Source of the DNA: Curtobacterium ammoniigenes NBRC 101786
Lineage (GTDB): Bacteria > Actinomycetota > Actinomycetes > Actinomycetales > Microbacteriaceae
Reading direction: 5' to 3'
Length of the DNA: 64,000 nt
Assembly (NCBI RefSeq): GCF_001571045.1
Contig: NZ_BCSV01000002.1
Location: 248,001 to 312,000 of the forward strand
Position 1 is the stretch's first letter, and each line of letters begins with the position of its first letter. Below, piece by piece: positions 26,558 to 34,395 of the stretch. A program made the position numbers and the translations under genes. The notes under the pieces were generated by a model. The model did not search any database. It saw only the letters and a program-made list of their open reading frames with translations, and had not been told where the DNA came from.

Positions 26558-26587
26558 GTTTTAGCACTCAAGCATGAAGAGTGCCAA
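26558..26587 (-). promoter_or_regulatory. CIRCE element and overlapping hsp20 promoter
   Basis: TTAGCACTC-N9-GAGTGCCAA at 26561-26587 matches the HrcA operator CIRCE (TTAGCACTC-N9-GAGTGCTAA) with one mismatch. On the minus strand a -35 TTGGCA (26582-26587) and a -10 TAAAAC (26558-26563), 18 bp apart, lie on its arms, so HrcA binding would block RNA polymerase. This is the clearest regulatory site in the window. Confidence 0.88.
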
Positions 26588-26629
26588 AAATTGCATCAAA
26601 GAATGCTTGAGCGTGCGCGCCCCGTGCCC

Positions 26630-27109
26630 CTAGGCGCGGCCGCGGTTCTCCCGCCGCACGGAACGGGGTGCCCGCCCGCCGGTGAACGACCGCGCCGGAT
26701 CGACGAGGAACCCCTGCCGGAGCGCCTCACGCCCGACCAACATCCGGAACCCCATCTGATCGCGATTCGTGAGGGTCGTCTCGGCGAGGATCGACCTGCC
26801 CGCGAGCACCAACTCGGTGCGCACCACGATTCGATCCTCCGTATGGCCGGTGGAACTCCGGACCACCCGCCGATCGTGGATGGTGCACTCGACGGTCGTC
26901 GCCTCCGCCGCGGAGTCCTGCCACGGGTGGACCGAGAATCGGACGCGATCGCCCGGCAGTTCCTCGAGATCGAACGCATGGAGCGCCGAGCTCCGCGCCC
27001 CGGTGTCGAGCTTGACCTTGATCCACGGGATCCCGAGCGCCGGCAAATGCGCCCATTCGCGCCACCCAGCGACGACGGGTTCCGTCGCGTGGTCCGGGTC
27101 GTCGCGCAT
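26630..27109 (-). CDS. RimB/ATP-dependent zinc-protease family protein (retropepsin-like)
   Basis: A 159-residue single-domain protein of the family often called ATP-dependent zinc protease (PF05618). The core KLDTGARSSALHAFDLEEL near residue 34 is the aspartic-protease-like D-T-G-A signature, and TGHTEDRIVVRTELVLAGRSILAETTLTNRDQMGFRMLVGREAL is the rest of the retropepsin-like fold. In Pseudomonas the relative RimB works with the glutamate ligase RimK. Here the gene is divergent from a rimK-like gene, with about 130 bp between them. No ATP motif is visible, so the family name should not be taken literally. Confidence 0.85.
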   Translation of the reverse strand: MRDDPDHATEPVVAGWREWAHLPALGIPWIKVKLDTGARSSALHAFDLEELPGDRVRFSVHPWQDSAAEATTVECTIHDRRVVRSSTGHTEDRIVVRTELVLAGRSILAETTLTNRDQMGFRMLVGREALRQGFLVDPARSFTGGRAPRSVRRENRGRA

Positions 27110-27236
27110 GCGCCCATCTTGTCAGCAGGAGGCGAGCACGTCGGGGAGGTGGGACGGCGCGCGGTATCGCACGGGCCTCCAAGAGTGTTTGGATGGAGCG
27201 TCGCTGTCGAACCTCGTCGTCCCCGCGGAGCCCTCG

Positions 27237-28505
27237 TTGAAACTCGCCATCCTCTCGCGCGCCCCGCAGGCGTACTCGACCCAGCGCCTCCGCACCGCGG
27301 CGATGGACCGCGGACATGTCGTGAAGGTGCTGAACACGCTGCGCTTCTCGATCGATCTGTCCGGCGATGAGCCCGACCTGCAGTACCGGGGTCGGCTCCT
27401 GTCCGACTACGACGCGATCATCCCGCGGATCGGGAACTCGATCACGTACTTCGGCACCGCCGTGGTTCGCCAGTTCGAGCAGATGGACGTGTACACGCCG
27501 AACACCGCGAACGGCATCACGAACTCCCGCGACAAGCTGCGGGCGAACCAGATTCTCTCGCGACACAACATCGGCATGCCCGCCACTGCGTTCGTCACCA
27601 ACCGCGCCGACGTGCGGCGCGCTATCGACCGTGTCGGTGGCGCGCCGGTCGTGATCAAACTGCTCGAAGGCACCCAGGGCATCGGCGTGATCCTCGCCCC
27701 CGAGGCAAAGATCGCCGAGTCGATCGTCGAGACCCTCCACTCGACCAAGCAGAACGTCCTCATTCAGAGCTTCATCAGCGAGAGCCGCGGCCGCGACATC
27801 CGCGCCCTCGTCGTCGGGGACCGCGTCGTGGCGGCGATGCGCCGCGTCGCGAGCGGTGACGAGTTCCGATCGAACGTGCACCGGGGCGGGACGGTCGAGA
27901 AGGTCGCGCTCACGCCCGAGTACGAGGAGGCCGCGGTGCGGTCCGCGCAGATCATGGGCCTGCGCGTCGCGGGCGTCGACATGCTCGAGGGCAATGACGG
28001 TCCCCTCGTGATGGAGGTCAACTCGTCGCCCGGACTGGAGGGCATCGAGCGGGCGACCGGACTCGATGTCGCGGGCGCGATCATCGACTTCATCGCGAAC
28101 CAGGTCGCGTTCCCGGAGATCGACGTGCGGCAGCGGCTCAGTCTGTCGACCGGGTACGGCGTCGCCGAACTCCTCGTGCACACCAATGCGGAGCTCGTCG
28201 GCAAGACGATCAAGGAGTCGGGCCTGTGGGACCGCGACATCACCGTGCTGACGCTGCACCGCGGCGCCACGGTCATCCCGAACCCGCGGAGCGGTGTCGA
28301 GCTGCAGCCCGGCGACCGCCTGCTGTGCTTCGGGAAACTCGAGGAGATGCGCTCGATGATTCCGGACCGGCGCAAGCGACGGACCAAGGTGCACCGGCTG
28401 CCGAAAGAGCCGCTGATCCGTGACGCGGCTGTGGCTGCACCTCCCGCTGCGGCCACGACGGCACCCGCCGTTTCGTCGGCCGCCGCACCCGGCACTGCGG
28501 AGTAA
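27237..28505 (+). CDS. RimK-like ATP-grasp ligase fused to TrkA-C (RCK-C) domain
   Basis: A 422-residue protein. Residues about 1-290 are RimK: KLAILSRAPQAYSTQRL, the ATP-grasp core VVIKLLEGTQGIGVILA, the loop QSFISESRGRDIRALVVGDRVVAAMRR, and the metal-binding end MEVNSSPGLEGIE. RimK adds glutamates to ribosomal protein S6 or to small molecules. Residues about 305-365 (GVAELLVHTNAELVGKTIKESGLWDRDITVL...GDRLLCFGKLEEM) match TrkA-C, a ligand-binding domain of K+ channels. The tail is Ala-rich. TTG 27237 is chosen because GGAG lies 6 bp upstream; longer frames lack support. Divergent from the RimB-like gene. Confidence 0.87.
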   Translation: MKLAILSRAPQAYSTQRLRTAAMDRGHVVKVLNTLRFSIDLSGDEPDLQYRGRLLSDYDAIIPRIGNSITYFGTAVVRQFEQMDVYTPNTANGITNSRDKLRANQILSRHNIGMPATAFVTNRADVRRAIDRVGGAPVVIKLLEGTQGIGVILAPEAKIAESIVETLHSTKQNVLIQSFISESRGRDIRALVVGDRVVAAMRRVASGDEFRSNVHRGGTVEKVALTPEYEEAAVRSAQIMGLRVAGVDMLEGNDGPLVMEVNSSPGLEGIERATGLDVAGAIIDFIANQVAFPEIDVRQRLSLSTGYGVAELLVHTNAELVGKTIKESGLWDRDITVLTLHRGATVIPNPRSGVELQPGDRLLCFGKLEEMRSMIPDRRKRRTKVHRLPKEPLIRDAAVAAPPAAATTAPAVSSAAAPGTAE

Positions 28506-28562
28506 TGCACCGCCAGACGCCCTAGCGATCAGCATGCTGACTATGCGTGTACGCTGACGGCC

Positions 28563-30827
28563 ATGCGCCGCTTCCTCCGCATCGTCCTGCCCGCCATCGT
28601 GATCCTCGCCTGGCTCGCCTTTGCGGGTGTCGGCGGCCAAGCGTTCGGCAAGATCGCGAACGTCTCGACGAACGACCAGGTCTCGTTCCTCCCCGCGTCC
28701 GCGGACGCGACGAAGGTCCAACAGGAACAGTCGAAGTTCAGCAAGCCCGCCGGGGCTCCCGCCGTCATCGTCGTTGCCCGATCGAGCGGGCTCACGGCGT
28801 CGGACACGCACTGGGTGTCAAGCATCCGAGACGCGGTCAGCGCCCAGTCGGGTGTGCAGGGGGTCAGCCCGGCGATCCCGAGCAAGGATGGCCAGGCGGT
28901 CGAGCTGATCGCAAGCTTGACGCCCAGTGCGGACACCTCCACCGTCGTTGCCGCGATGCGCACCGATCTGGCCAAGCAGACGCCGTCCGGCCTCACCGCA
29001 GCCGTCACCGGTCCGGCTGGGTTCACCGCCGATCTGACCGACGCGTTCGCCGGGATCGACGGCATTCTGCTCGGGGTGGCGCTCCTTGCGGTGCTGGTGA
29101 TCCTCGTGATCGTGTACCGCTCCCCGCTGCTGCCGTTCCTCGTCCTCGGAACGGCGATGTTCGCACTCACCGGCGCGATTCTCGTCGTGTACGAACTGGC
29201 GAAGGCCGGCGTCGTGACGGTCAACGGCCAGGTACAGGGCATCCTGTCGATCCTCGTCATCGGCGCCGCGACCGACTACGCGCTGCTCTACACGGCTCGA
29301 TACCGGGAGGCGCTCCGCGACGCCAGGACCGGCTGGGAGGCAACGAAGATCGCGCTGCGCGGGTCCTTCGAGCCGATTCTCGCGTCGGGTGGAACCGTCA
29401 TAGCCGGTGTCCTCTGCCTGCTGCTGTCGGACCTCAACTCGAACAAAGCGCTCGGTCCGGTGGCGGCCGTGGGCATCGTGTTCAGCCTGCTCGCCGCGCT
29501 CACGCTGCTCCCCGCGCTCCTCCTCGCGTTCCGGCGCGCCGCGTTCTGGCCGTTGCGTCCCACCTTCGGGTCGAAGCATCCCGCCGTGACGGGTCCGGAG
29601 GCGCGTGGCCTGTGGGCGGCGGTCGGCCGGTTGGTCTCGCGGCACTTCCGCATCGTCTGGGTGGTGTGCACGATCGCGCTCCTTGCGGGCGCCAGCGGGC
29701 TGTTCGGCCTTCGCGCGAACGGTGTGCAGCAGAGTGACCTCGTCATCGGCCACTCCCAGGCCCGCGACGGACAGGCCGTGCTGGCAAAGCACTTCCCGGG
29801 TGGCTCGGGAAGCCCGGCGCTCATTCTGGGGAACGCCAACAAGCTCGACGCCCTGGTGGCCGCGGCGAAGCAGACGAAGGGCATCGACTCCGTCGTGGGC
29901 GTCTCGAAGGACTCGCCGACCGGCACCGTTCCGGTGGGTGCAAGTGCAAGCGGCTCCAGCGGCTCGGGGAGCGCGGGCGGTGCCGGGAGCGCGGGCGGCT
30001 CGGGGAGCGCGAGCGGTTCGGGGAGCGCGGGCGGCTCGGGGAGCGCGGCCGGTGCCGGCGGTTCTGGCGGAGCGTCTGGCGCTGGCGGTTCCGGCATGTC
30101 TGGCTCCCCGACTGTCGTGAACGGTCAGGTGCTCCTGCAGGCGACCTTGTCGAAGCCGGCGGACTCGCCCGCCGCCGAGCAGACTGTGCGCGACCTCCGC
30201 ACCGCGGTCGCGAGGGCGGATCCCGGCGCGAAGGTCGGCGGGGTGACCGCGATCGCGATCGACACGAACGACACGGGTATTCGCGACCGCTCGGTCATCA
30301 TTCCGGTCGTGCTTGCCGTGATCCTCGTGATCCTCATGCTCCTGCTCCGCAGCATCGTCGCCCCGCTCGTCCTGATCGGCAGCGTCATCCTGTCGTTCGG
30401 TGCGGCGCTGGGCGTGGGCGCACTCGTGTTCGACGGTGTGTTCCACTTCCCGGGCGCAGATCCGTCGGTCCCGCTCTATGGCTTCGTGTTCCTCGTCGCG
30501 CTCGGCGTCGATTACAACATCTTCCTCATGACCAGGGTGCGCGAGGAGACGCTGCTCCATGGGCCGCGAGAGGGGGTGATCCGCGGGCTGGGTCTCACCG
30601 GCGGTGTGATCACTTCCGCGGGTGTGGTCCTCGCGGCGACCTTCGCAGCGCTGGCGGTGATCCCGATCCTGTTCCTCGTGCAGATCGCGTTCATCGTCGC
30701 ATTCGGCGTGCTGCTCGACACGATCGTCGTGCGGTCTCTGCTCGTTCCCGCCGTGATCTACGACCTGAACCGGCGCGCGTGGTGGCCGTCTCGCATCAGC
30801 CGCGGCCACCCCGCGCACGAGGGCTGA
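28563..30827 (+). CDS. MMPL-family RND transporter
   Basis: A 754-residue membrane protein with the twofold RND layout: one helix, an outer loop, five helices, then the same again. Markers are ILSILVIGAATDYALLYTARYREALRD (first GAxxDYxLL motif) and FLVALGVDYNIFLMTRVREE (second). MMPL proteins export lipids or other hydrophobic compounds with proton energy. The second outer loop holds a Gly/Ser/Ala stretch of about 55 residues (positions 29946-30110) encoded by repeated GGCTCGGGGAGCGCG-like DNA. ATG 28563 follows the rimK-like gene by 57 bp. Confidence 0.92.
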   Translation: MRRFLRIVLPAIVILAWLAFAGVGGQAFGKIANVSTNDQVSFLPASADATKVQQEQSKFSKPAGAPAVIVVARSSGLTASDTHWVSSIRDAVSAQSGVQGVSPAIPSKDGQAVELIASLTPSADTSTVVAAMRTDLAKQTPSGLTAAVTGPAGFTADLTDAFAGIDGILLGVALLAVLVILVIVYRSPLLPFLVLGTAMFALTGAILVVYELAKAGVVTVNGQVQGILSILVIGAATDYALLYTARYREALRDARTGWEATKIALRGSFEPILASGGTVIAGVLCLLLSDLNSNKALGPVAAVGIVFSLLAALTLLPALLLAFRRAAFWPLRPTFGSKHPAVTGPEARGLWAAVGRLVSRHFRIVWVVCTIALLAGASGLFGLRANGVQQSDLVIGHSQARDGQAVLAKHFPGGSGSPALILGNANKLDALVAAAKQTKGIDSVVGVSKDSPTGTVPVGASASGSSGSGSAGGAGSAGGSGSASGSGSAGGSGSAAGAGGSGGASGAGGSGMSGSPTVVNGQVLLQATLSKPADSPAAEQTVRDLRTAVARADPGAKVGGVTAIAIDTNDTGIRDRSVIIPVVLAVILVILMLLLRSIVAPLVLIGSVILSFGAALGVGALVFDGVFHFPGADPSVPLYGFVFLVALGVDYNIFLMTRVREETLLHGPREGVIRGLGLTGGVITSAGVVLAATFAALAVIPILFLVQIAFIVAFGVLLDTIVVRSLLVPAVIYDLNRRAWWPSRISRGHPAHEG

Positions 30828-30831
30828 CCGG

Positions 30832-31797
30832 TCAGGCTCCTGCGAACAGGCCGAGGTCGACCAAGCTTGTCGCCGTGTCGACGATCGTGTCCGCAGCCGG
30901 CCGCGGTTGGAAGCCGAGTTCGGTCTTGGCGCGCTCGTTATGGATCGTGAGCGGTGCGGGTTCGTCGCCCGGCGCCTCCCGAACGTCGATGCGCGCACCG
31001 AGCGGGCCGAGTCGGTCCTTCAGGATTTGGGCTACTTCCAGGTAGGTCAGGGTCGGACCGTCCGCGAGCAGCAGATACCGCTTGCCCGCTGCGTCGGGCG
31101 TCTGCATTGCTGCAATGTGCGCTGACGCCACGTCGCGAACGTCGGCGACGCCGAAGCGTTGACGAGGCACGACGCTCATCGAGCCGTCGAGGAGGCCGAC
31201 GAAGAGCGCGAGCGACGACCGCGCCGCAACCGTGAGTGTCGGCCCCGCGACCCATGTCGGGTTCAGGGCGACGAGTTCGAGGTCTCCTCCCTCCCGGTCG
31301 ATGAAGTCCCACGCGGCGCGTTCAGCGACCGCCTTCGACATCGGATATGCCGGGAGGCCGGGCGTCTCCGGATCCGTCCAGTCGCGTTCGTCGTACTCCC
31401 GAACGGCCTTCGGGGTGTAGCCGATCGCGGCGAACGACGACGTGAGCACCACGCGCCGGGCTCCTGCGTCCCGCGCCGCGCGCAGGACGCGTAGCGTTCC
31501 ATCCCGTGCCGGTGGGACGACCTCCTCGGGGGTTCCGGTGTGCACCAGGGGGGAGGCGACGTGGTGGACCTCGGCGATTCCGTCGGTGGCTTCGGCCCAG
31601 CCGGCGTCGTCGGTGAGCGAGGCCTCCGTGAACGTGAGGGCTGACGCGTCGACACCGGCCCGGCTGACGGCGGTCCTCACGTCGTCCGCGTGGTCGAGTG
31701 AGCGGACCGTGGTCCGGACGGTCGTGCCCTGGGCGAGCAGGTCGGCGATCAGGCGGGTGGCGATGTAGCCGGTTCCGCCGGTGACGAGAGCTGTCAT
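30832..31797 (-). CDS. NAD(P)-dependent epimerase/aldehyde reductase (extended SDR)
   Basis: A 321-residue extended short-chain dehydrogenase of the dihydroflavonol-reductase-like type. VTGGTGYIATRLIADLLAQG at the start is the GxxGxxG cofactor site; HHVASP near residue 80; the catalytic pair YPMSK near 148 with Ser in VLTSSFAAIG near 118. It probably reduces an aldehyde or ketone with NADPH. Its ATG overlaps the MerR stop (ATGA), so the two form an operon transcribed from the MerR promoter upstream. Confidence 0.92.
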   Translation of the reverse strand: MTALVTGGTGYIATRLIADLLAQGTTVRTTVRSLDHADDVRTAVSRAGVDASALTFTEASLTDDAGWAEATDGIAEVHHVASPLVHTGTPEEVVPPARDGTLRVLRAARDAGARRVVLTSSFAAIGYTPKAVREYDERDWTDPETPGLPAYPMSKAVAERAAWDFIDREGGDLELVALNPTWVAGPTLTVAARSSLALFVGLLDGSMSVVPRQRFGVADVRDVASAHIAAMQTPDAAGKRYLLLADGPTLTYLEVAQILKDRLGPLGARIDVREAPGDEPAPLTIHNERAKTELGFQPRPAADTIVDTATSLVDLGLFAGA

Positions 31798-32234
31798 CGG
31801 ATGGTCTCCTCAAGGTGGGGAAGGATCGCAGCGACCGCTGTTTGTGCGGCTTCTTCTGCGACGGGATCGTGGTTGGCGCGGGCGTCCCACAGGGCCGCTT
31901 TTGCGCGGAGGTAGTCGAGGTGCACCTGGAGCGTGACGATCTGCTGCTCGACGCGGTCTGCGTGTCGGAGCAGGATGTCCCGTTGCTCGTCGGCAGCAGC
32001 GTTTCCGATCACACGGTTCGCCTGGTAGGTGCGCATGTCTTCGATGCCGACGCCCATGGCGCGGAGGCATGCGAGGACCTGCAGGTCGTCGAGGTCGGAC
32101 TCGGCGTAGCGCCGATGCCCGCTCCGCTCGTCGCGGGGAATTGCGCGGATGAGTCCGACGTCTTCGTAATACCGGAGGGTGGGCTCGCTGAGCCCGCTAC
32201 GTCGCGACACGTCCTGGATGGTCAACGTGGTCAT
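31794..32234 (-). CDS. MerR family transcriptional regulator
   Basis: A 146-residue MerR regulator. TIQDVSRRSGLSEPTLRYYEDVGLIRAIPRDERSGHRRYAESDLDDLQVLACLRAMGVGIEDM is a full N-terminal winged-HTH, and a coiled-coil dimer helix (EQQIVTLQVHLDYLRAKAALWDARA) follows. The C-terminal part has no Cys cluster, so a metal sensor is unlikely; an aldehyde or organic electrophile is a reasonable guess given the partner reductase. A 19-bp-spacer promoter directly upstream places transcription at the ATG itself. Confidence 0.94.
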   Translation of the reverse strand: MTTLTIQDVSRRSGLSEPTLRYYEDVGLIRAIPRDERSGHRRYAESDLDDLQVLACLRAMGVGIEDMRTYQANRVIGNAAADEQRDILLRHADRVEQQIVTLQVHLDYLRAKAALWDARANHDPVAEEAAQTAVAAILPHLEETIR

Positions 32235-32240
32235 GTCGCT

Positions 32241-32271
32241 ATCAGAACAGACCTCAAGCGCTTGAAGTCAA
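32241..32271 (-). promoter_or_regulatory. MerR-type promoter with operator, predicted leaderless
   Basis: On the minus strand: -35 TTGACT, a 19-bp spacer, and -10 TCTGAT. The spacer contains the operator ACCTCAAGC/GCTTGAAGT (32251-32268), an inverted repeat with one mismatch. A 19-bp spacer is the hallmark of MerR-activated promoters. The -10 ends 6 bp before the merR-like ATG, so the start point would be the A of ATG (no 5' leader). Confidence 0.72.
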
Positions 32272-32283
32272 GAAGGCTTCGGA

Positions 32284-32362
32284 GGCCAGCGCAGGTAGCC
32301 GGCGGTCAGCGAAAATATCCGGAGGTCAGCGCAGATATCCGAGGTCAGCGCAGATATCGGCG
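32284..32362. repeat. Degenerate 20-bp tandem repeat at 3' end of amidohydrolase gene
   Basis: Four copies of GGTCAGCGCAGATATCCG-like units start at 32284 (variant GGCCAGCG), 32304, 32324 and 32343. The last lies across the amidohydrolase stop, so the final codons (Tyr-Leu-Arg-stop) have been tandemly copied downstream. Confidence 0.8.
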
Positions 32363-33103
32363 CGCTGCGTTGTCCCAGAGCACGGCAGACAGCATCGCTG
32401 CGGGAACCGCACGTCGGATGATGTCGATGTCGGCGTCCTCGAAGGGGCGTCGGGCTCGCGTGGAGGGCAGATCGGTGCCGACCATGAGCACTTGTGGGTT
32501 GATGTCGACGATCCGCTGCATTGCCTCGACAGGGTCGAGCTCGACTCGCCCGAATCCGGTCGCTTTCACCATCACGCCCTGTTCGACGAGCTCGAGGAGG
32601 CGCGGCAGACCGTCGGCGTGGAGGCCGAGGTGGTCGATGCTCACGGCAGGCAGCGCGGCGATCCGCTTGGTCAAGGGTGCGTCGAGTTGGCGTGCGTCGA
32701 TGTAGAGCTCGGTGTGCCAGCCGACGAGGTCGAACACCCGTCGGGCGAACCCGTCGAGTTCGTCGAGCCCGGCGGATCCTCCGCGGCGAATGTTGAACCG
32801 GATGGCGCGGATCCCGGCAGCGTGGAGTTCCCGGAGTGTCCGGTCGTCTGTATCGGCGGGGAGCTGGGTGACGCCGACCCAGTTCGGGCCGAGGGCGGCG
32901 AGCGCGGCTCGCAGATAGCCCTGTTCGACGCCTTGGAATGATCCGGAGACGACTGCGCCACCAGCGATGGCGAGGCCGCTCGTGCGGCGGCGGTAGTCGT
33001 CGACGGTGAAGGGCTCGGGAAGGAATCCGTCGTTCGGGACGAGCGGGAAGCGCGGGTCGATGATGTGGACGTGCGCGTCAAAGATGCGCTCGGTCTCACT
33101 CAT
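32345..33103 (-). CDS. Amidohydrolase family protein (amidohydrolase 2)
   Basis: A 252-residue TIM-barrel metal hydrolase. The start IFDAHVHIIDPRFPL carries the HxH metal motif; SIDHLGLHADG near residue 170 adds a His/Asp; VLMVGTDLPSTRARRPFEDADI near 220 provides the GTDxP late Asp. This fits lactonase or decarboxylase types of the amidohydrolase 2 group. The substrate is unknown. Its ATG overlaps the upstream membrane-protein stop by 4 bp (operon), and a 20-bp tandem repeat begins at its stop. Confidence 0.88.
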   Translation of the reverse strand: MSETERIFDAHVHIIDPRFPLVPNDGFLPEPFTVDDYRRRTSGLAIAGGAVVSGSFQGVEQGYLRAALAALGPNWVGVTQLPADTDDRTLRELHAAGIRAIRFNIRRGGSAGLDELDGFARRVFDLVGWHTELYIDARQLDAPLTKRIAALPAVSIDHLGLHADGLPRLLELVEQGVMVKATGFGRVELDPVEAMQRIVDINPQVLMVGTDLPSTRARRPFEDADIDIIRRAVPAAMLSAVLWDNAARRYLR

Positions 33104-33576
33104 CGCTCGGGGCTTCGTTCCTGCTCGGGGCTTCGTTCCTGCTGGATGGTTCGCTGCGGGAGGAGCTCCACGACGATGACGAGCGCGATCGTGATGAACA
33201 GGCCGACTGCGAATCCGGTGATGCGGAGTGCGGTGAGGTTGCCGTTGAACGTGATGACGCCGGCAAGGGTGAGCACGAAGCCCAGCACGAGGATCACGAG
33301 GATCAGCGCGACTGAGGTGACGAGCGGCCAGAGCCGGAACGGCTGGTTCCGTCGATTGAGGAGCGCGGTGTCGTGGCGGATCCGGTCGGTGAGCGCGGTG
33401 ACGGTGTCCTCGTAGCCGGTGCGTGGGAGCGCTGCGAGCGCGGTTGCCGCGGTCTGGATATCGGCGAGCGTCGATGCGCGGCGGTACCGGTAGGTCAGGG
33501 TCCAGCCGACGATCGCGAGCAGGACGGGGACAACGACACTGCCGCTGAAGTTGATCCAGTCCGCGCCGCTCGTCAT
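33100..33576 (-). CDS. Hypothetical membrane protein with repeated C-terminus
   Basis: A 158-residue protein with three to four hydrophobic segments (near residues 10-28, 80-105 and 118-140) and a short polar tail. The tail contains a duplicated QERSPE unit from an 18-bp DNA repeat. The family is unknown. It precedes and overlaps the amidohydrolase gene by 4 bp, suggesting translational coupling. Confidence 0.7.
   Translation of the reverse strand: MTSGADWINFSGSVVVPVLLAIVGWTLTYRYRRASTLADIQTAATALAALPRTGYEDTVTALTDRIRHDTALLNRRNQPFRLWPLVTSVALILVILVLGFVLTLAGVITFNGNLTALRITGFAVGLFITIALVIVVELLPQRTIQQERSPEQERSPER
33106..33141. repeat. 18-bp direct repeat in membrane-protein tail
   Basis: CTCGGGGCTTCGTTCCTG occurs twice back to back (33106-33123, 33124-33141), giving the tail a repeated Glu/Arg/Ser/Pro motif. 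Confidence 0.9.
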
Positions 33577-33613
33577 CGCCCGAGCCTACGGCGCGGAGCC
33601 GGTGCAGCGCCGC

Positions 33614-34375
33614 TCACCGTGCAGTCCAGCCTCCGTCGATGGTCAGGGTGGTGCCAGTGATGAGCGATGCACCAGGCCCAGCGAGGAACGTGACTGCCGC
33701 GGCGACTTCGTCGGGTGACCCGATCCGGTGCAGTGCTGCGATGCGTTCGACGGTGTCAGCGCGGAAGTCAGGGTCGGATAGCGCGGGGGCGGTGCCGTCG
33801 GTCTCGATGAACGTGGGGGCGACGGCATTCACCCGAATGCCGTACTGGCCCCACTCGATGGCGAGGCACTTGGTCATGTGCAGCACGGCCGCCTTGCTCG
33901 TGCAGTAGGCGGATTCGCCCGGGAGCGCGACGAGACCGGCCTGTGAGGCGATGTTGACGATGGCGCCGCCGCCGTTGTCACGCATGTGGCGCCCGGCATG
34001 CTGGGAGATGAAGAACGTGGACCGCGTCGTCAGGGACCAGACCGACTCGAAGTGGTCCTCGGTGACATCGAACGCTGGTTCGACGATGCTGCCGCCGGCG
34101 TTGTTCACGAGAATGTCGATCGTGCCGAGTTCGGCGATGACGGCATCGATGGCCCTGCGGGATTCGGCGAGGTCGGTGACATCCATCGGGACGGCGATCG
34201 CGCGGCGACCGAGCGCTTCGATCTCCGCGATCAGCTCGTGCGCGCCGATCACGTCGCGGACGCCAAGCGCGATGTCGGCGCCGTTGCGCGCCAGGTCGAG
34301 CGCGCTCGCTCGTCCGATTCCGCGGGAGGCCGCGGTGACGAGAGCAACGGTGTCGGTCAGGGCGAGTTCGGTCAC
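33614..34375 (-). CDS. SDR family oxidoreductase
   Basis: A classical short-chain dehydrogenase of 253 residues. The cofactor site is TAASRGIGRAS (TGxxxGIG-like), NNAG near residue 90, catalytic Ser in VNIASQAG near 138, YCTSKAA (YxxxK) near 151. It resembles 3-oxoacyl or sugar/alcohol SDRs; the substrate is unknown. GTG 34375 is preferred: AAGGAG lies 4 bp before it, whereas the frame extends to 34408 without any site. Confidence 0.92.
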   Translation of the reverse strand: MTELALTDTVALVTAASRGIGRASALDLARNGADIALGVRDVIGAHELIAEIEALGRRAIAVPMDVTDLAESRRAIDAVIAELGTIDILVNNAGGSIVEPAFDVTEDHFESVWSLTTRSTFFISQHAGRHMRDNGGGAIVNIASQAGLVALPGESAYCTSKAAVLHMTKCLAIEWGQYGIRVNAVAPTFIETDGTAPALSDPDFRADTVERIAALHRIGSPDEVAAAVTFLAGPGASLITGTTLTIDGGWTAR

Positions 34376-34395
34376 AATGCTCCTTGCATGGGGGG

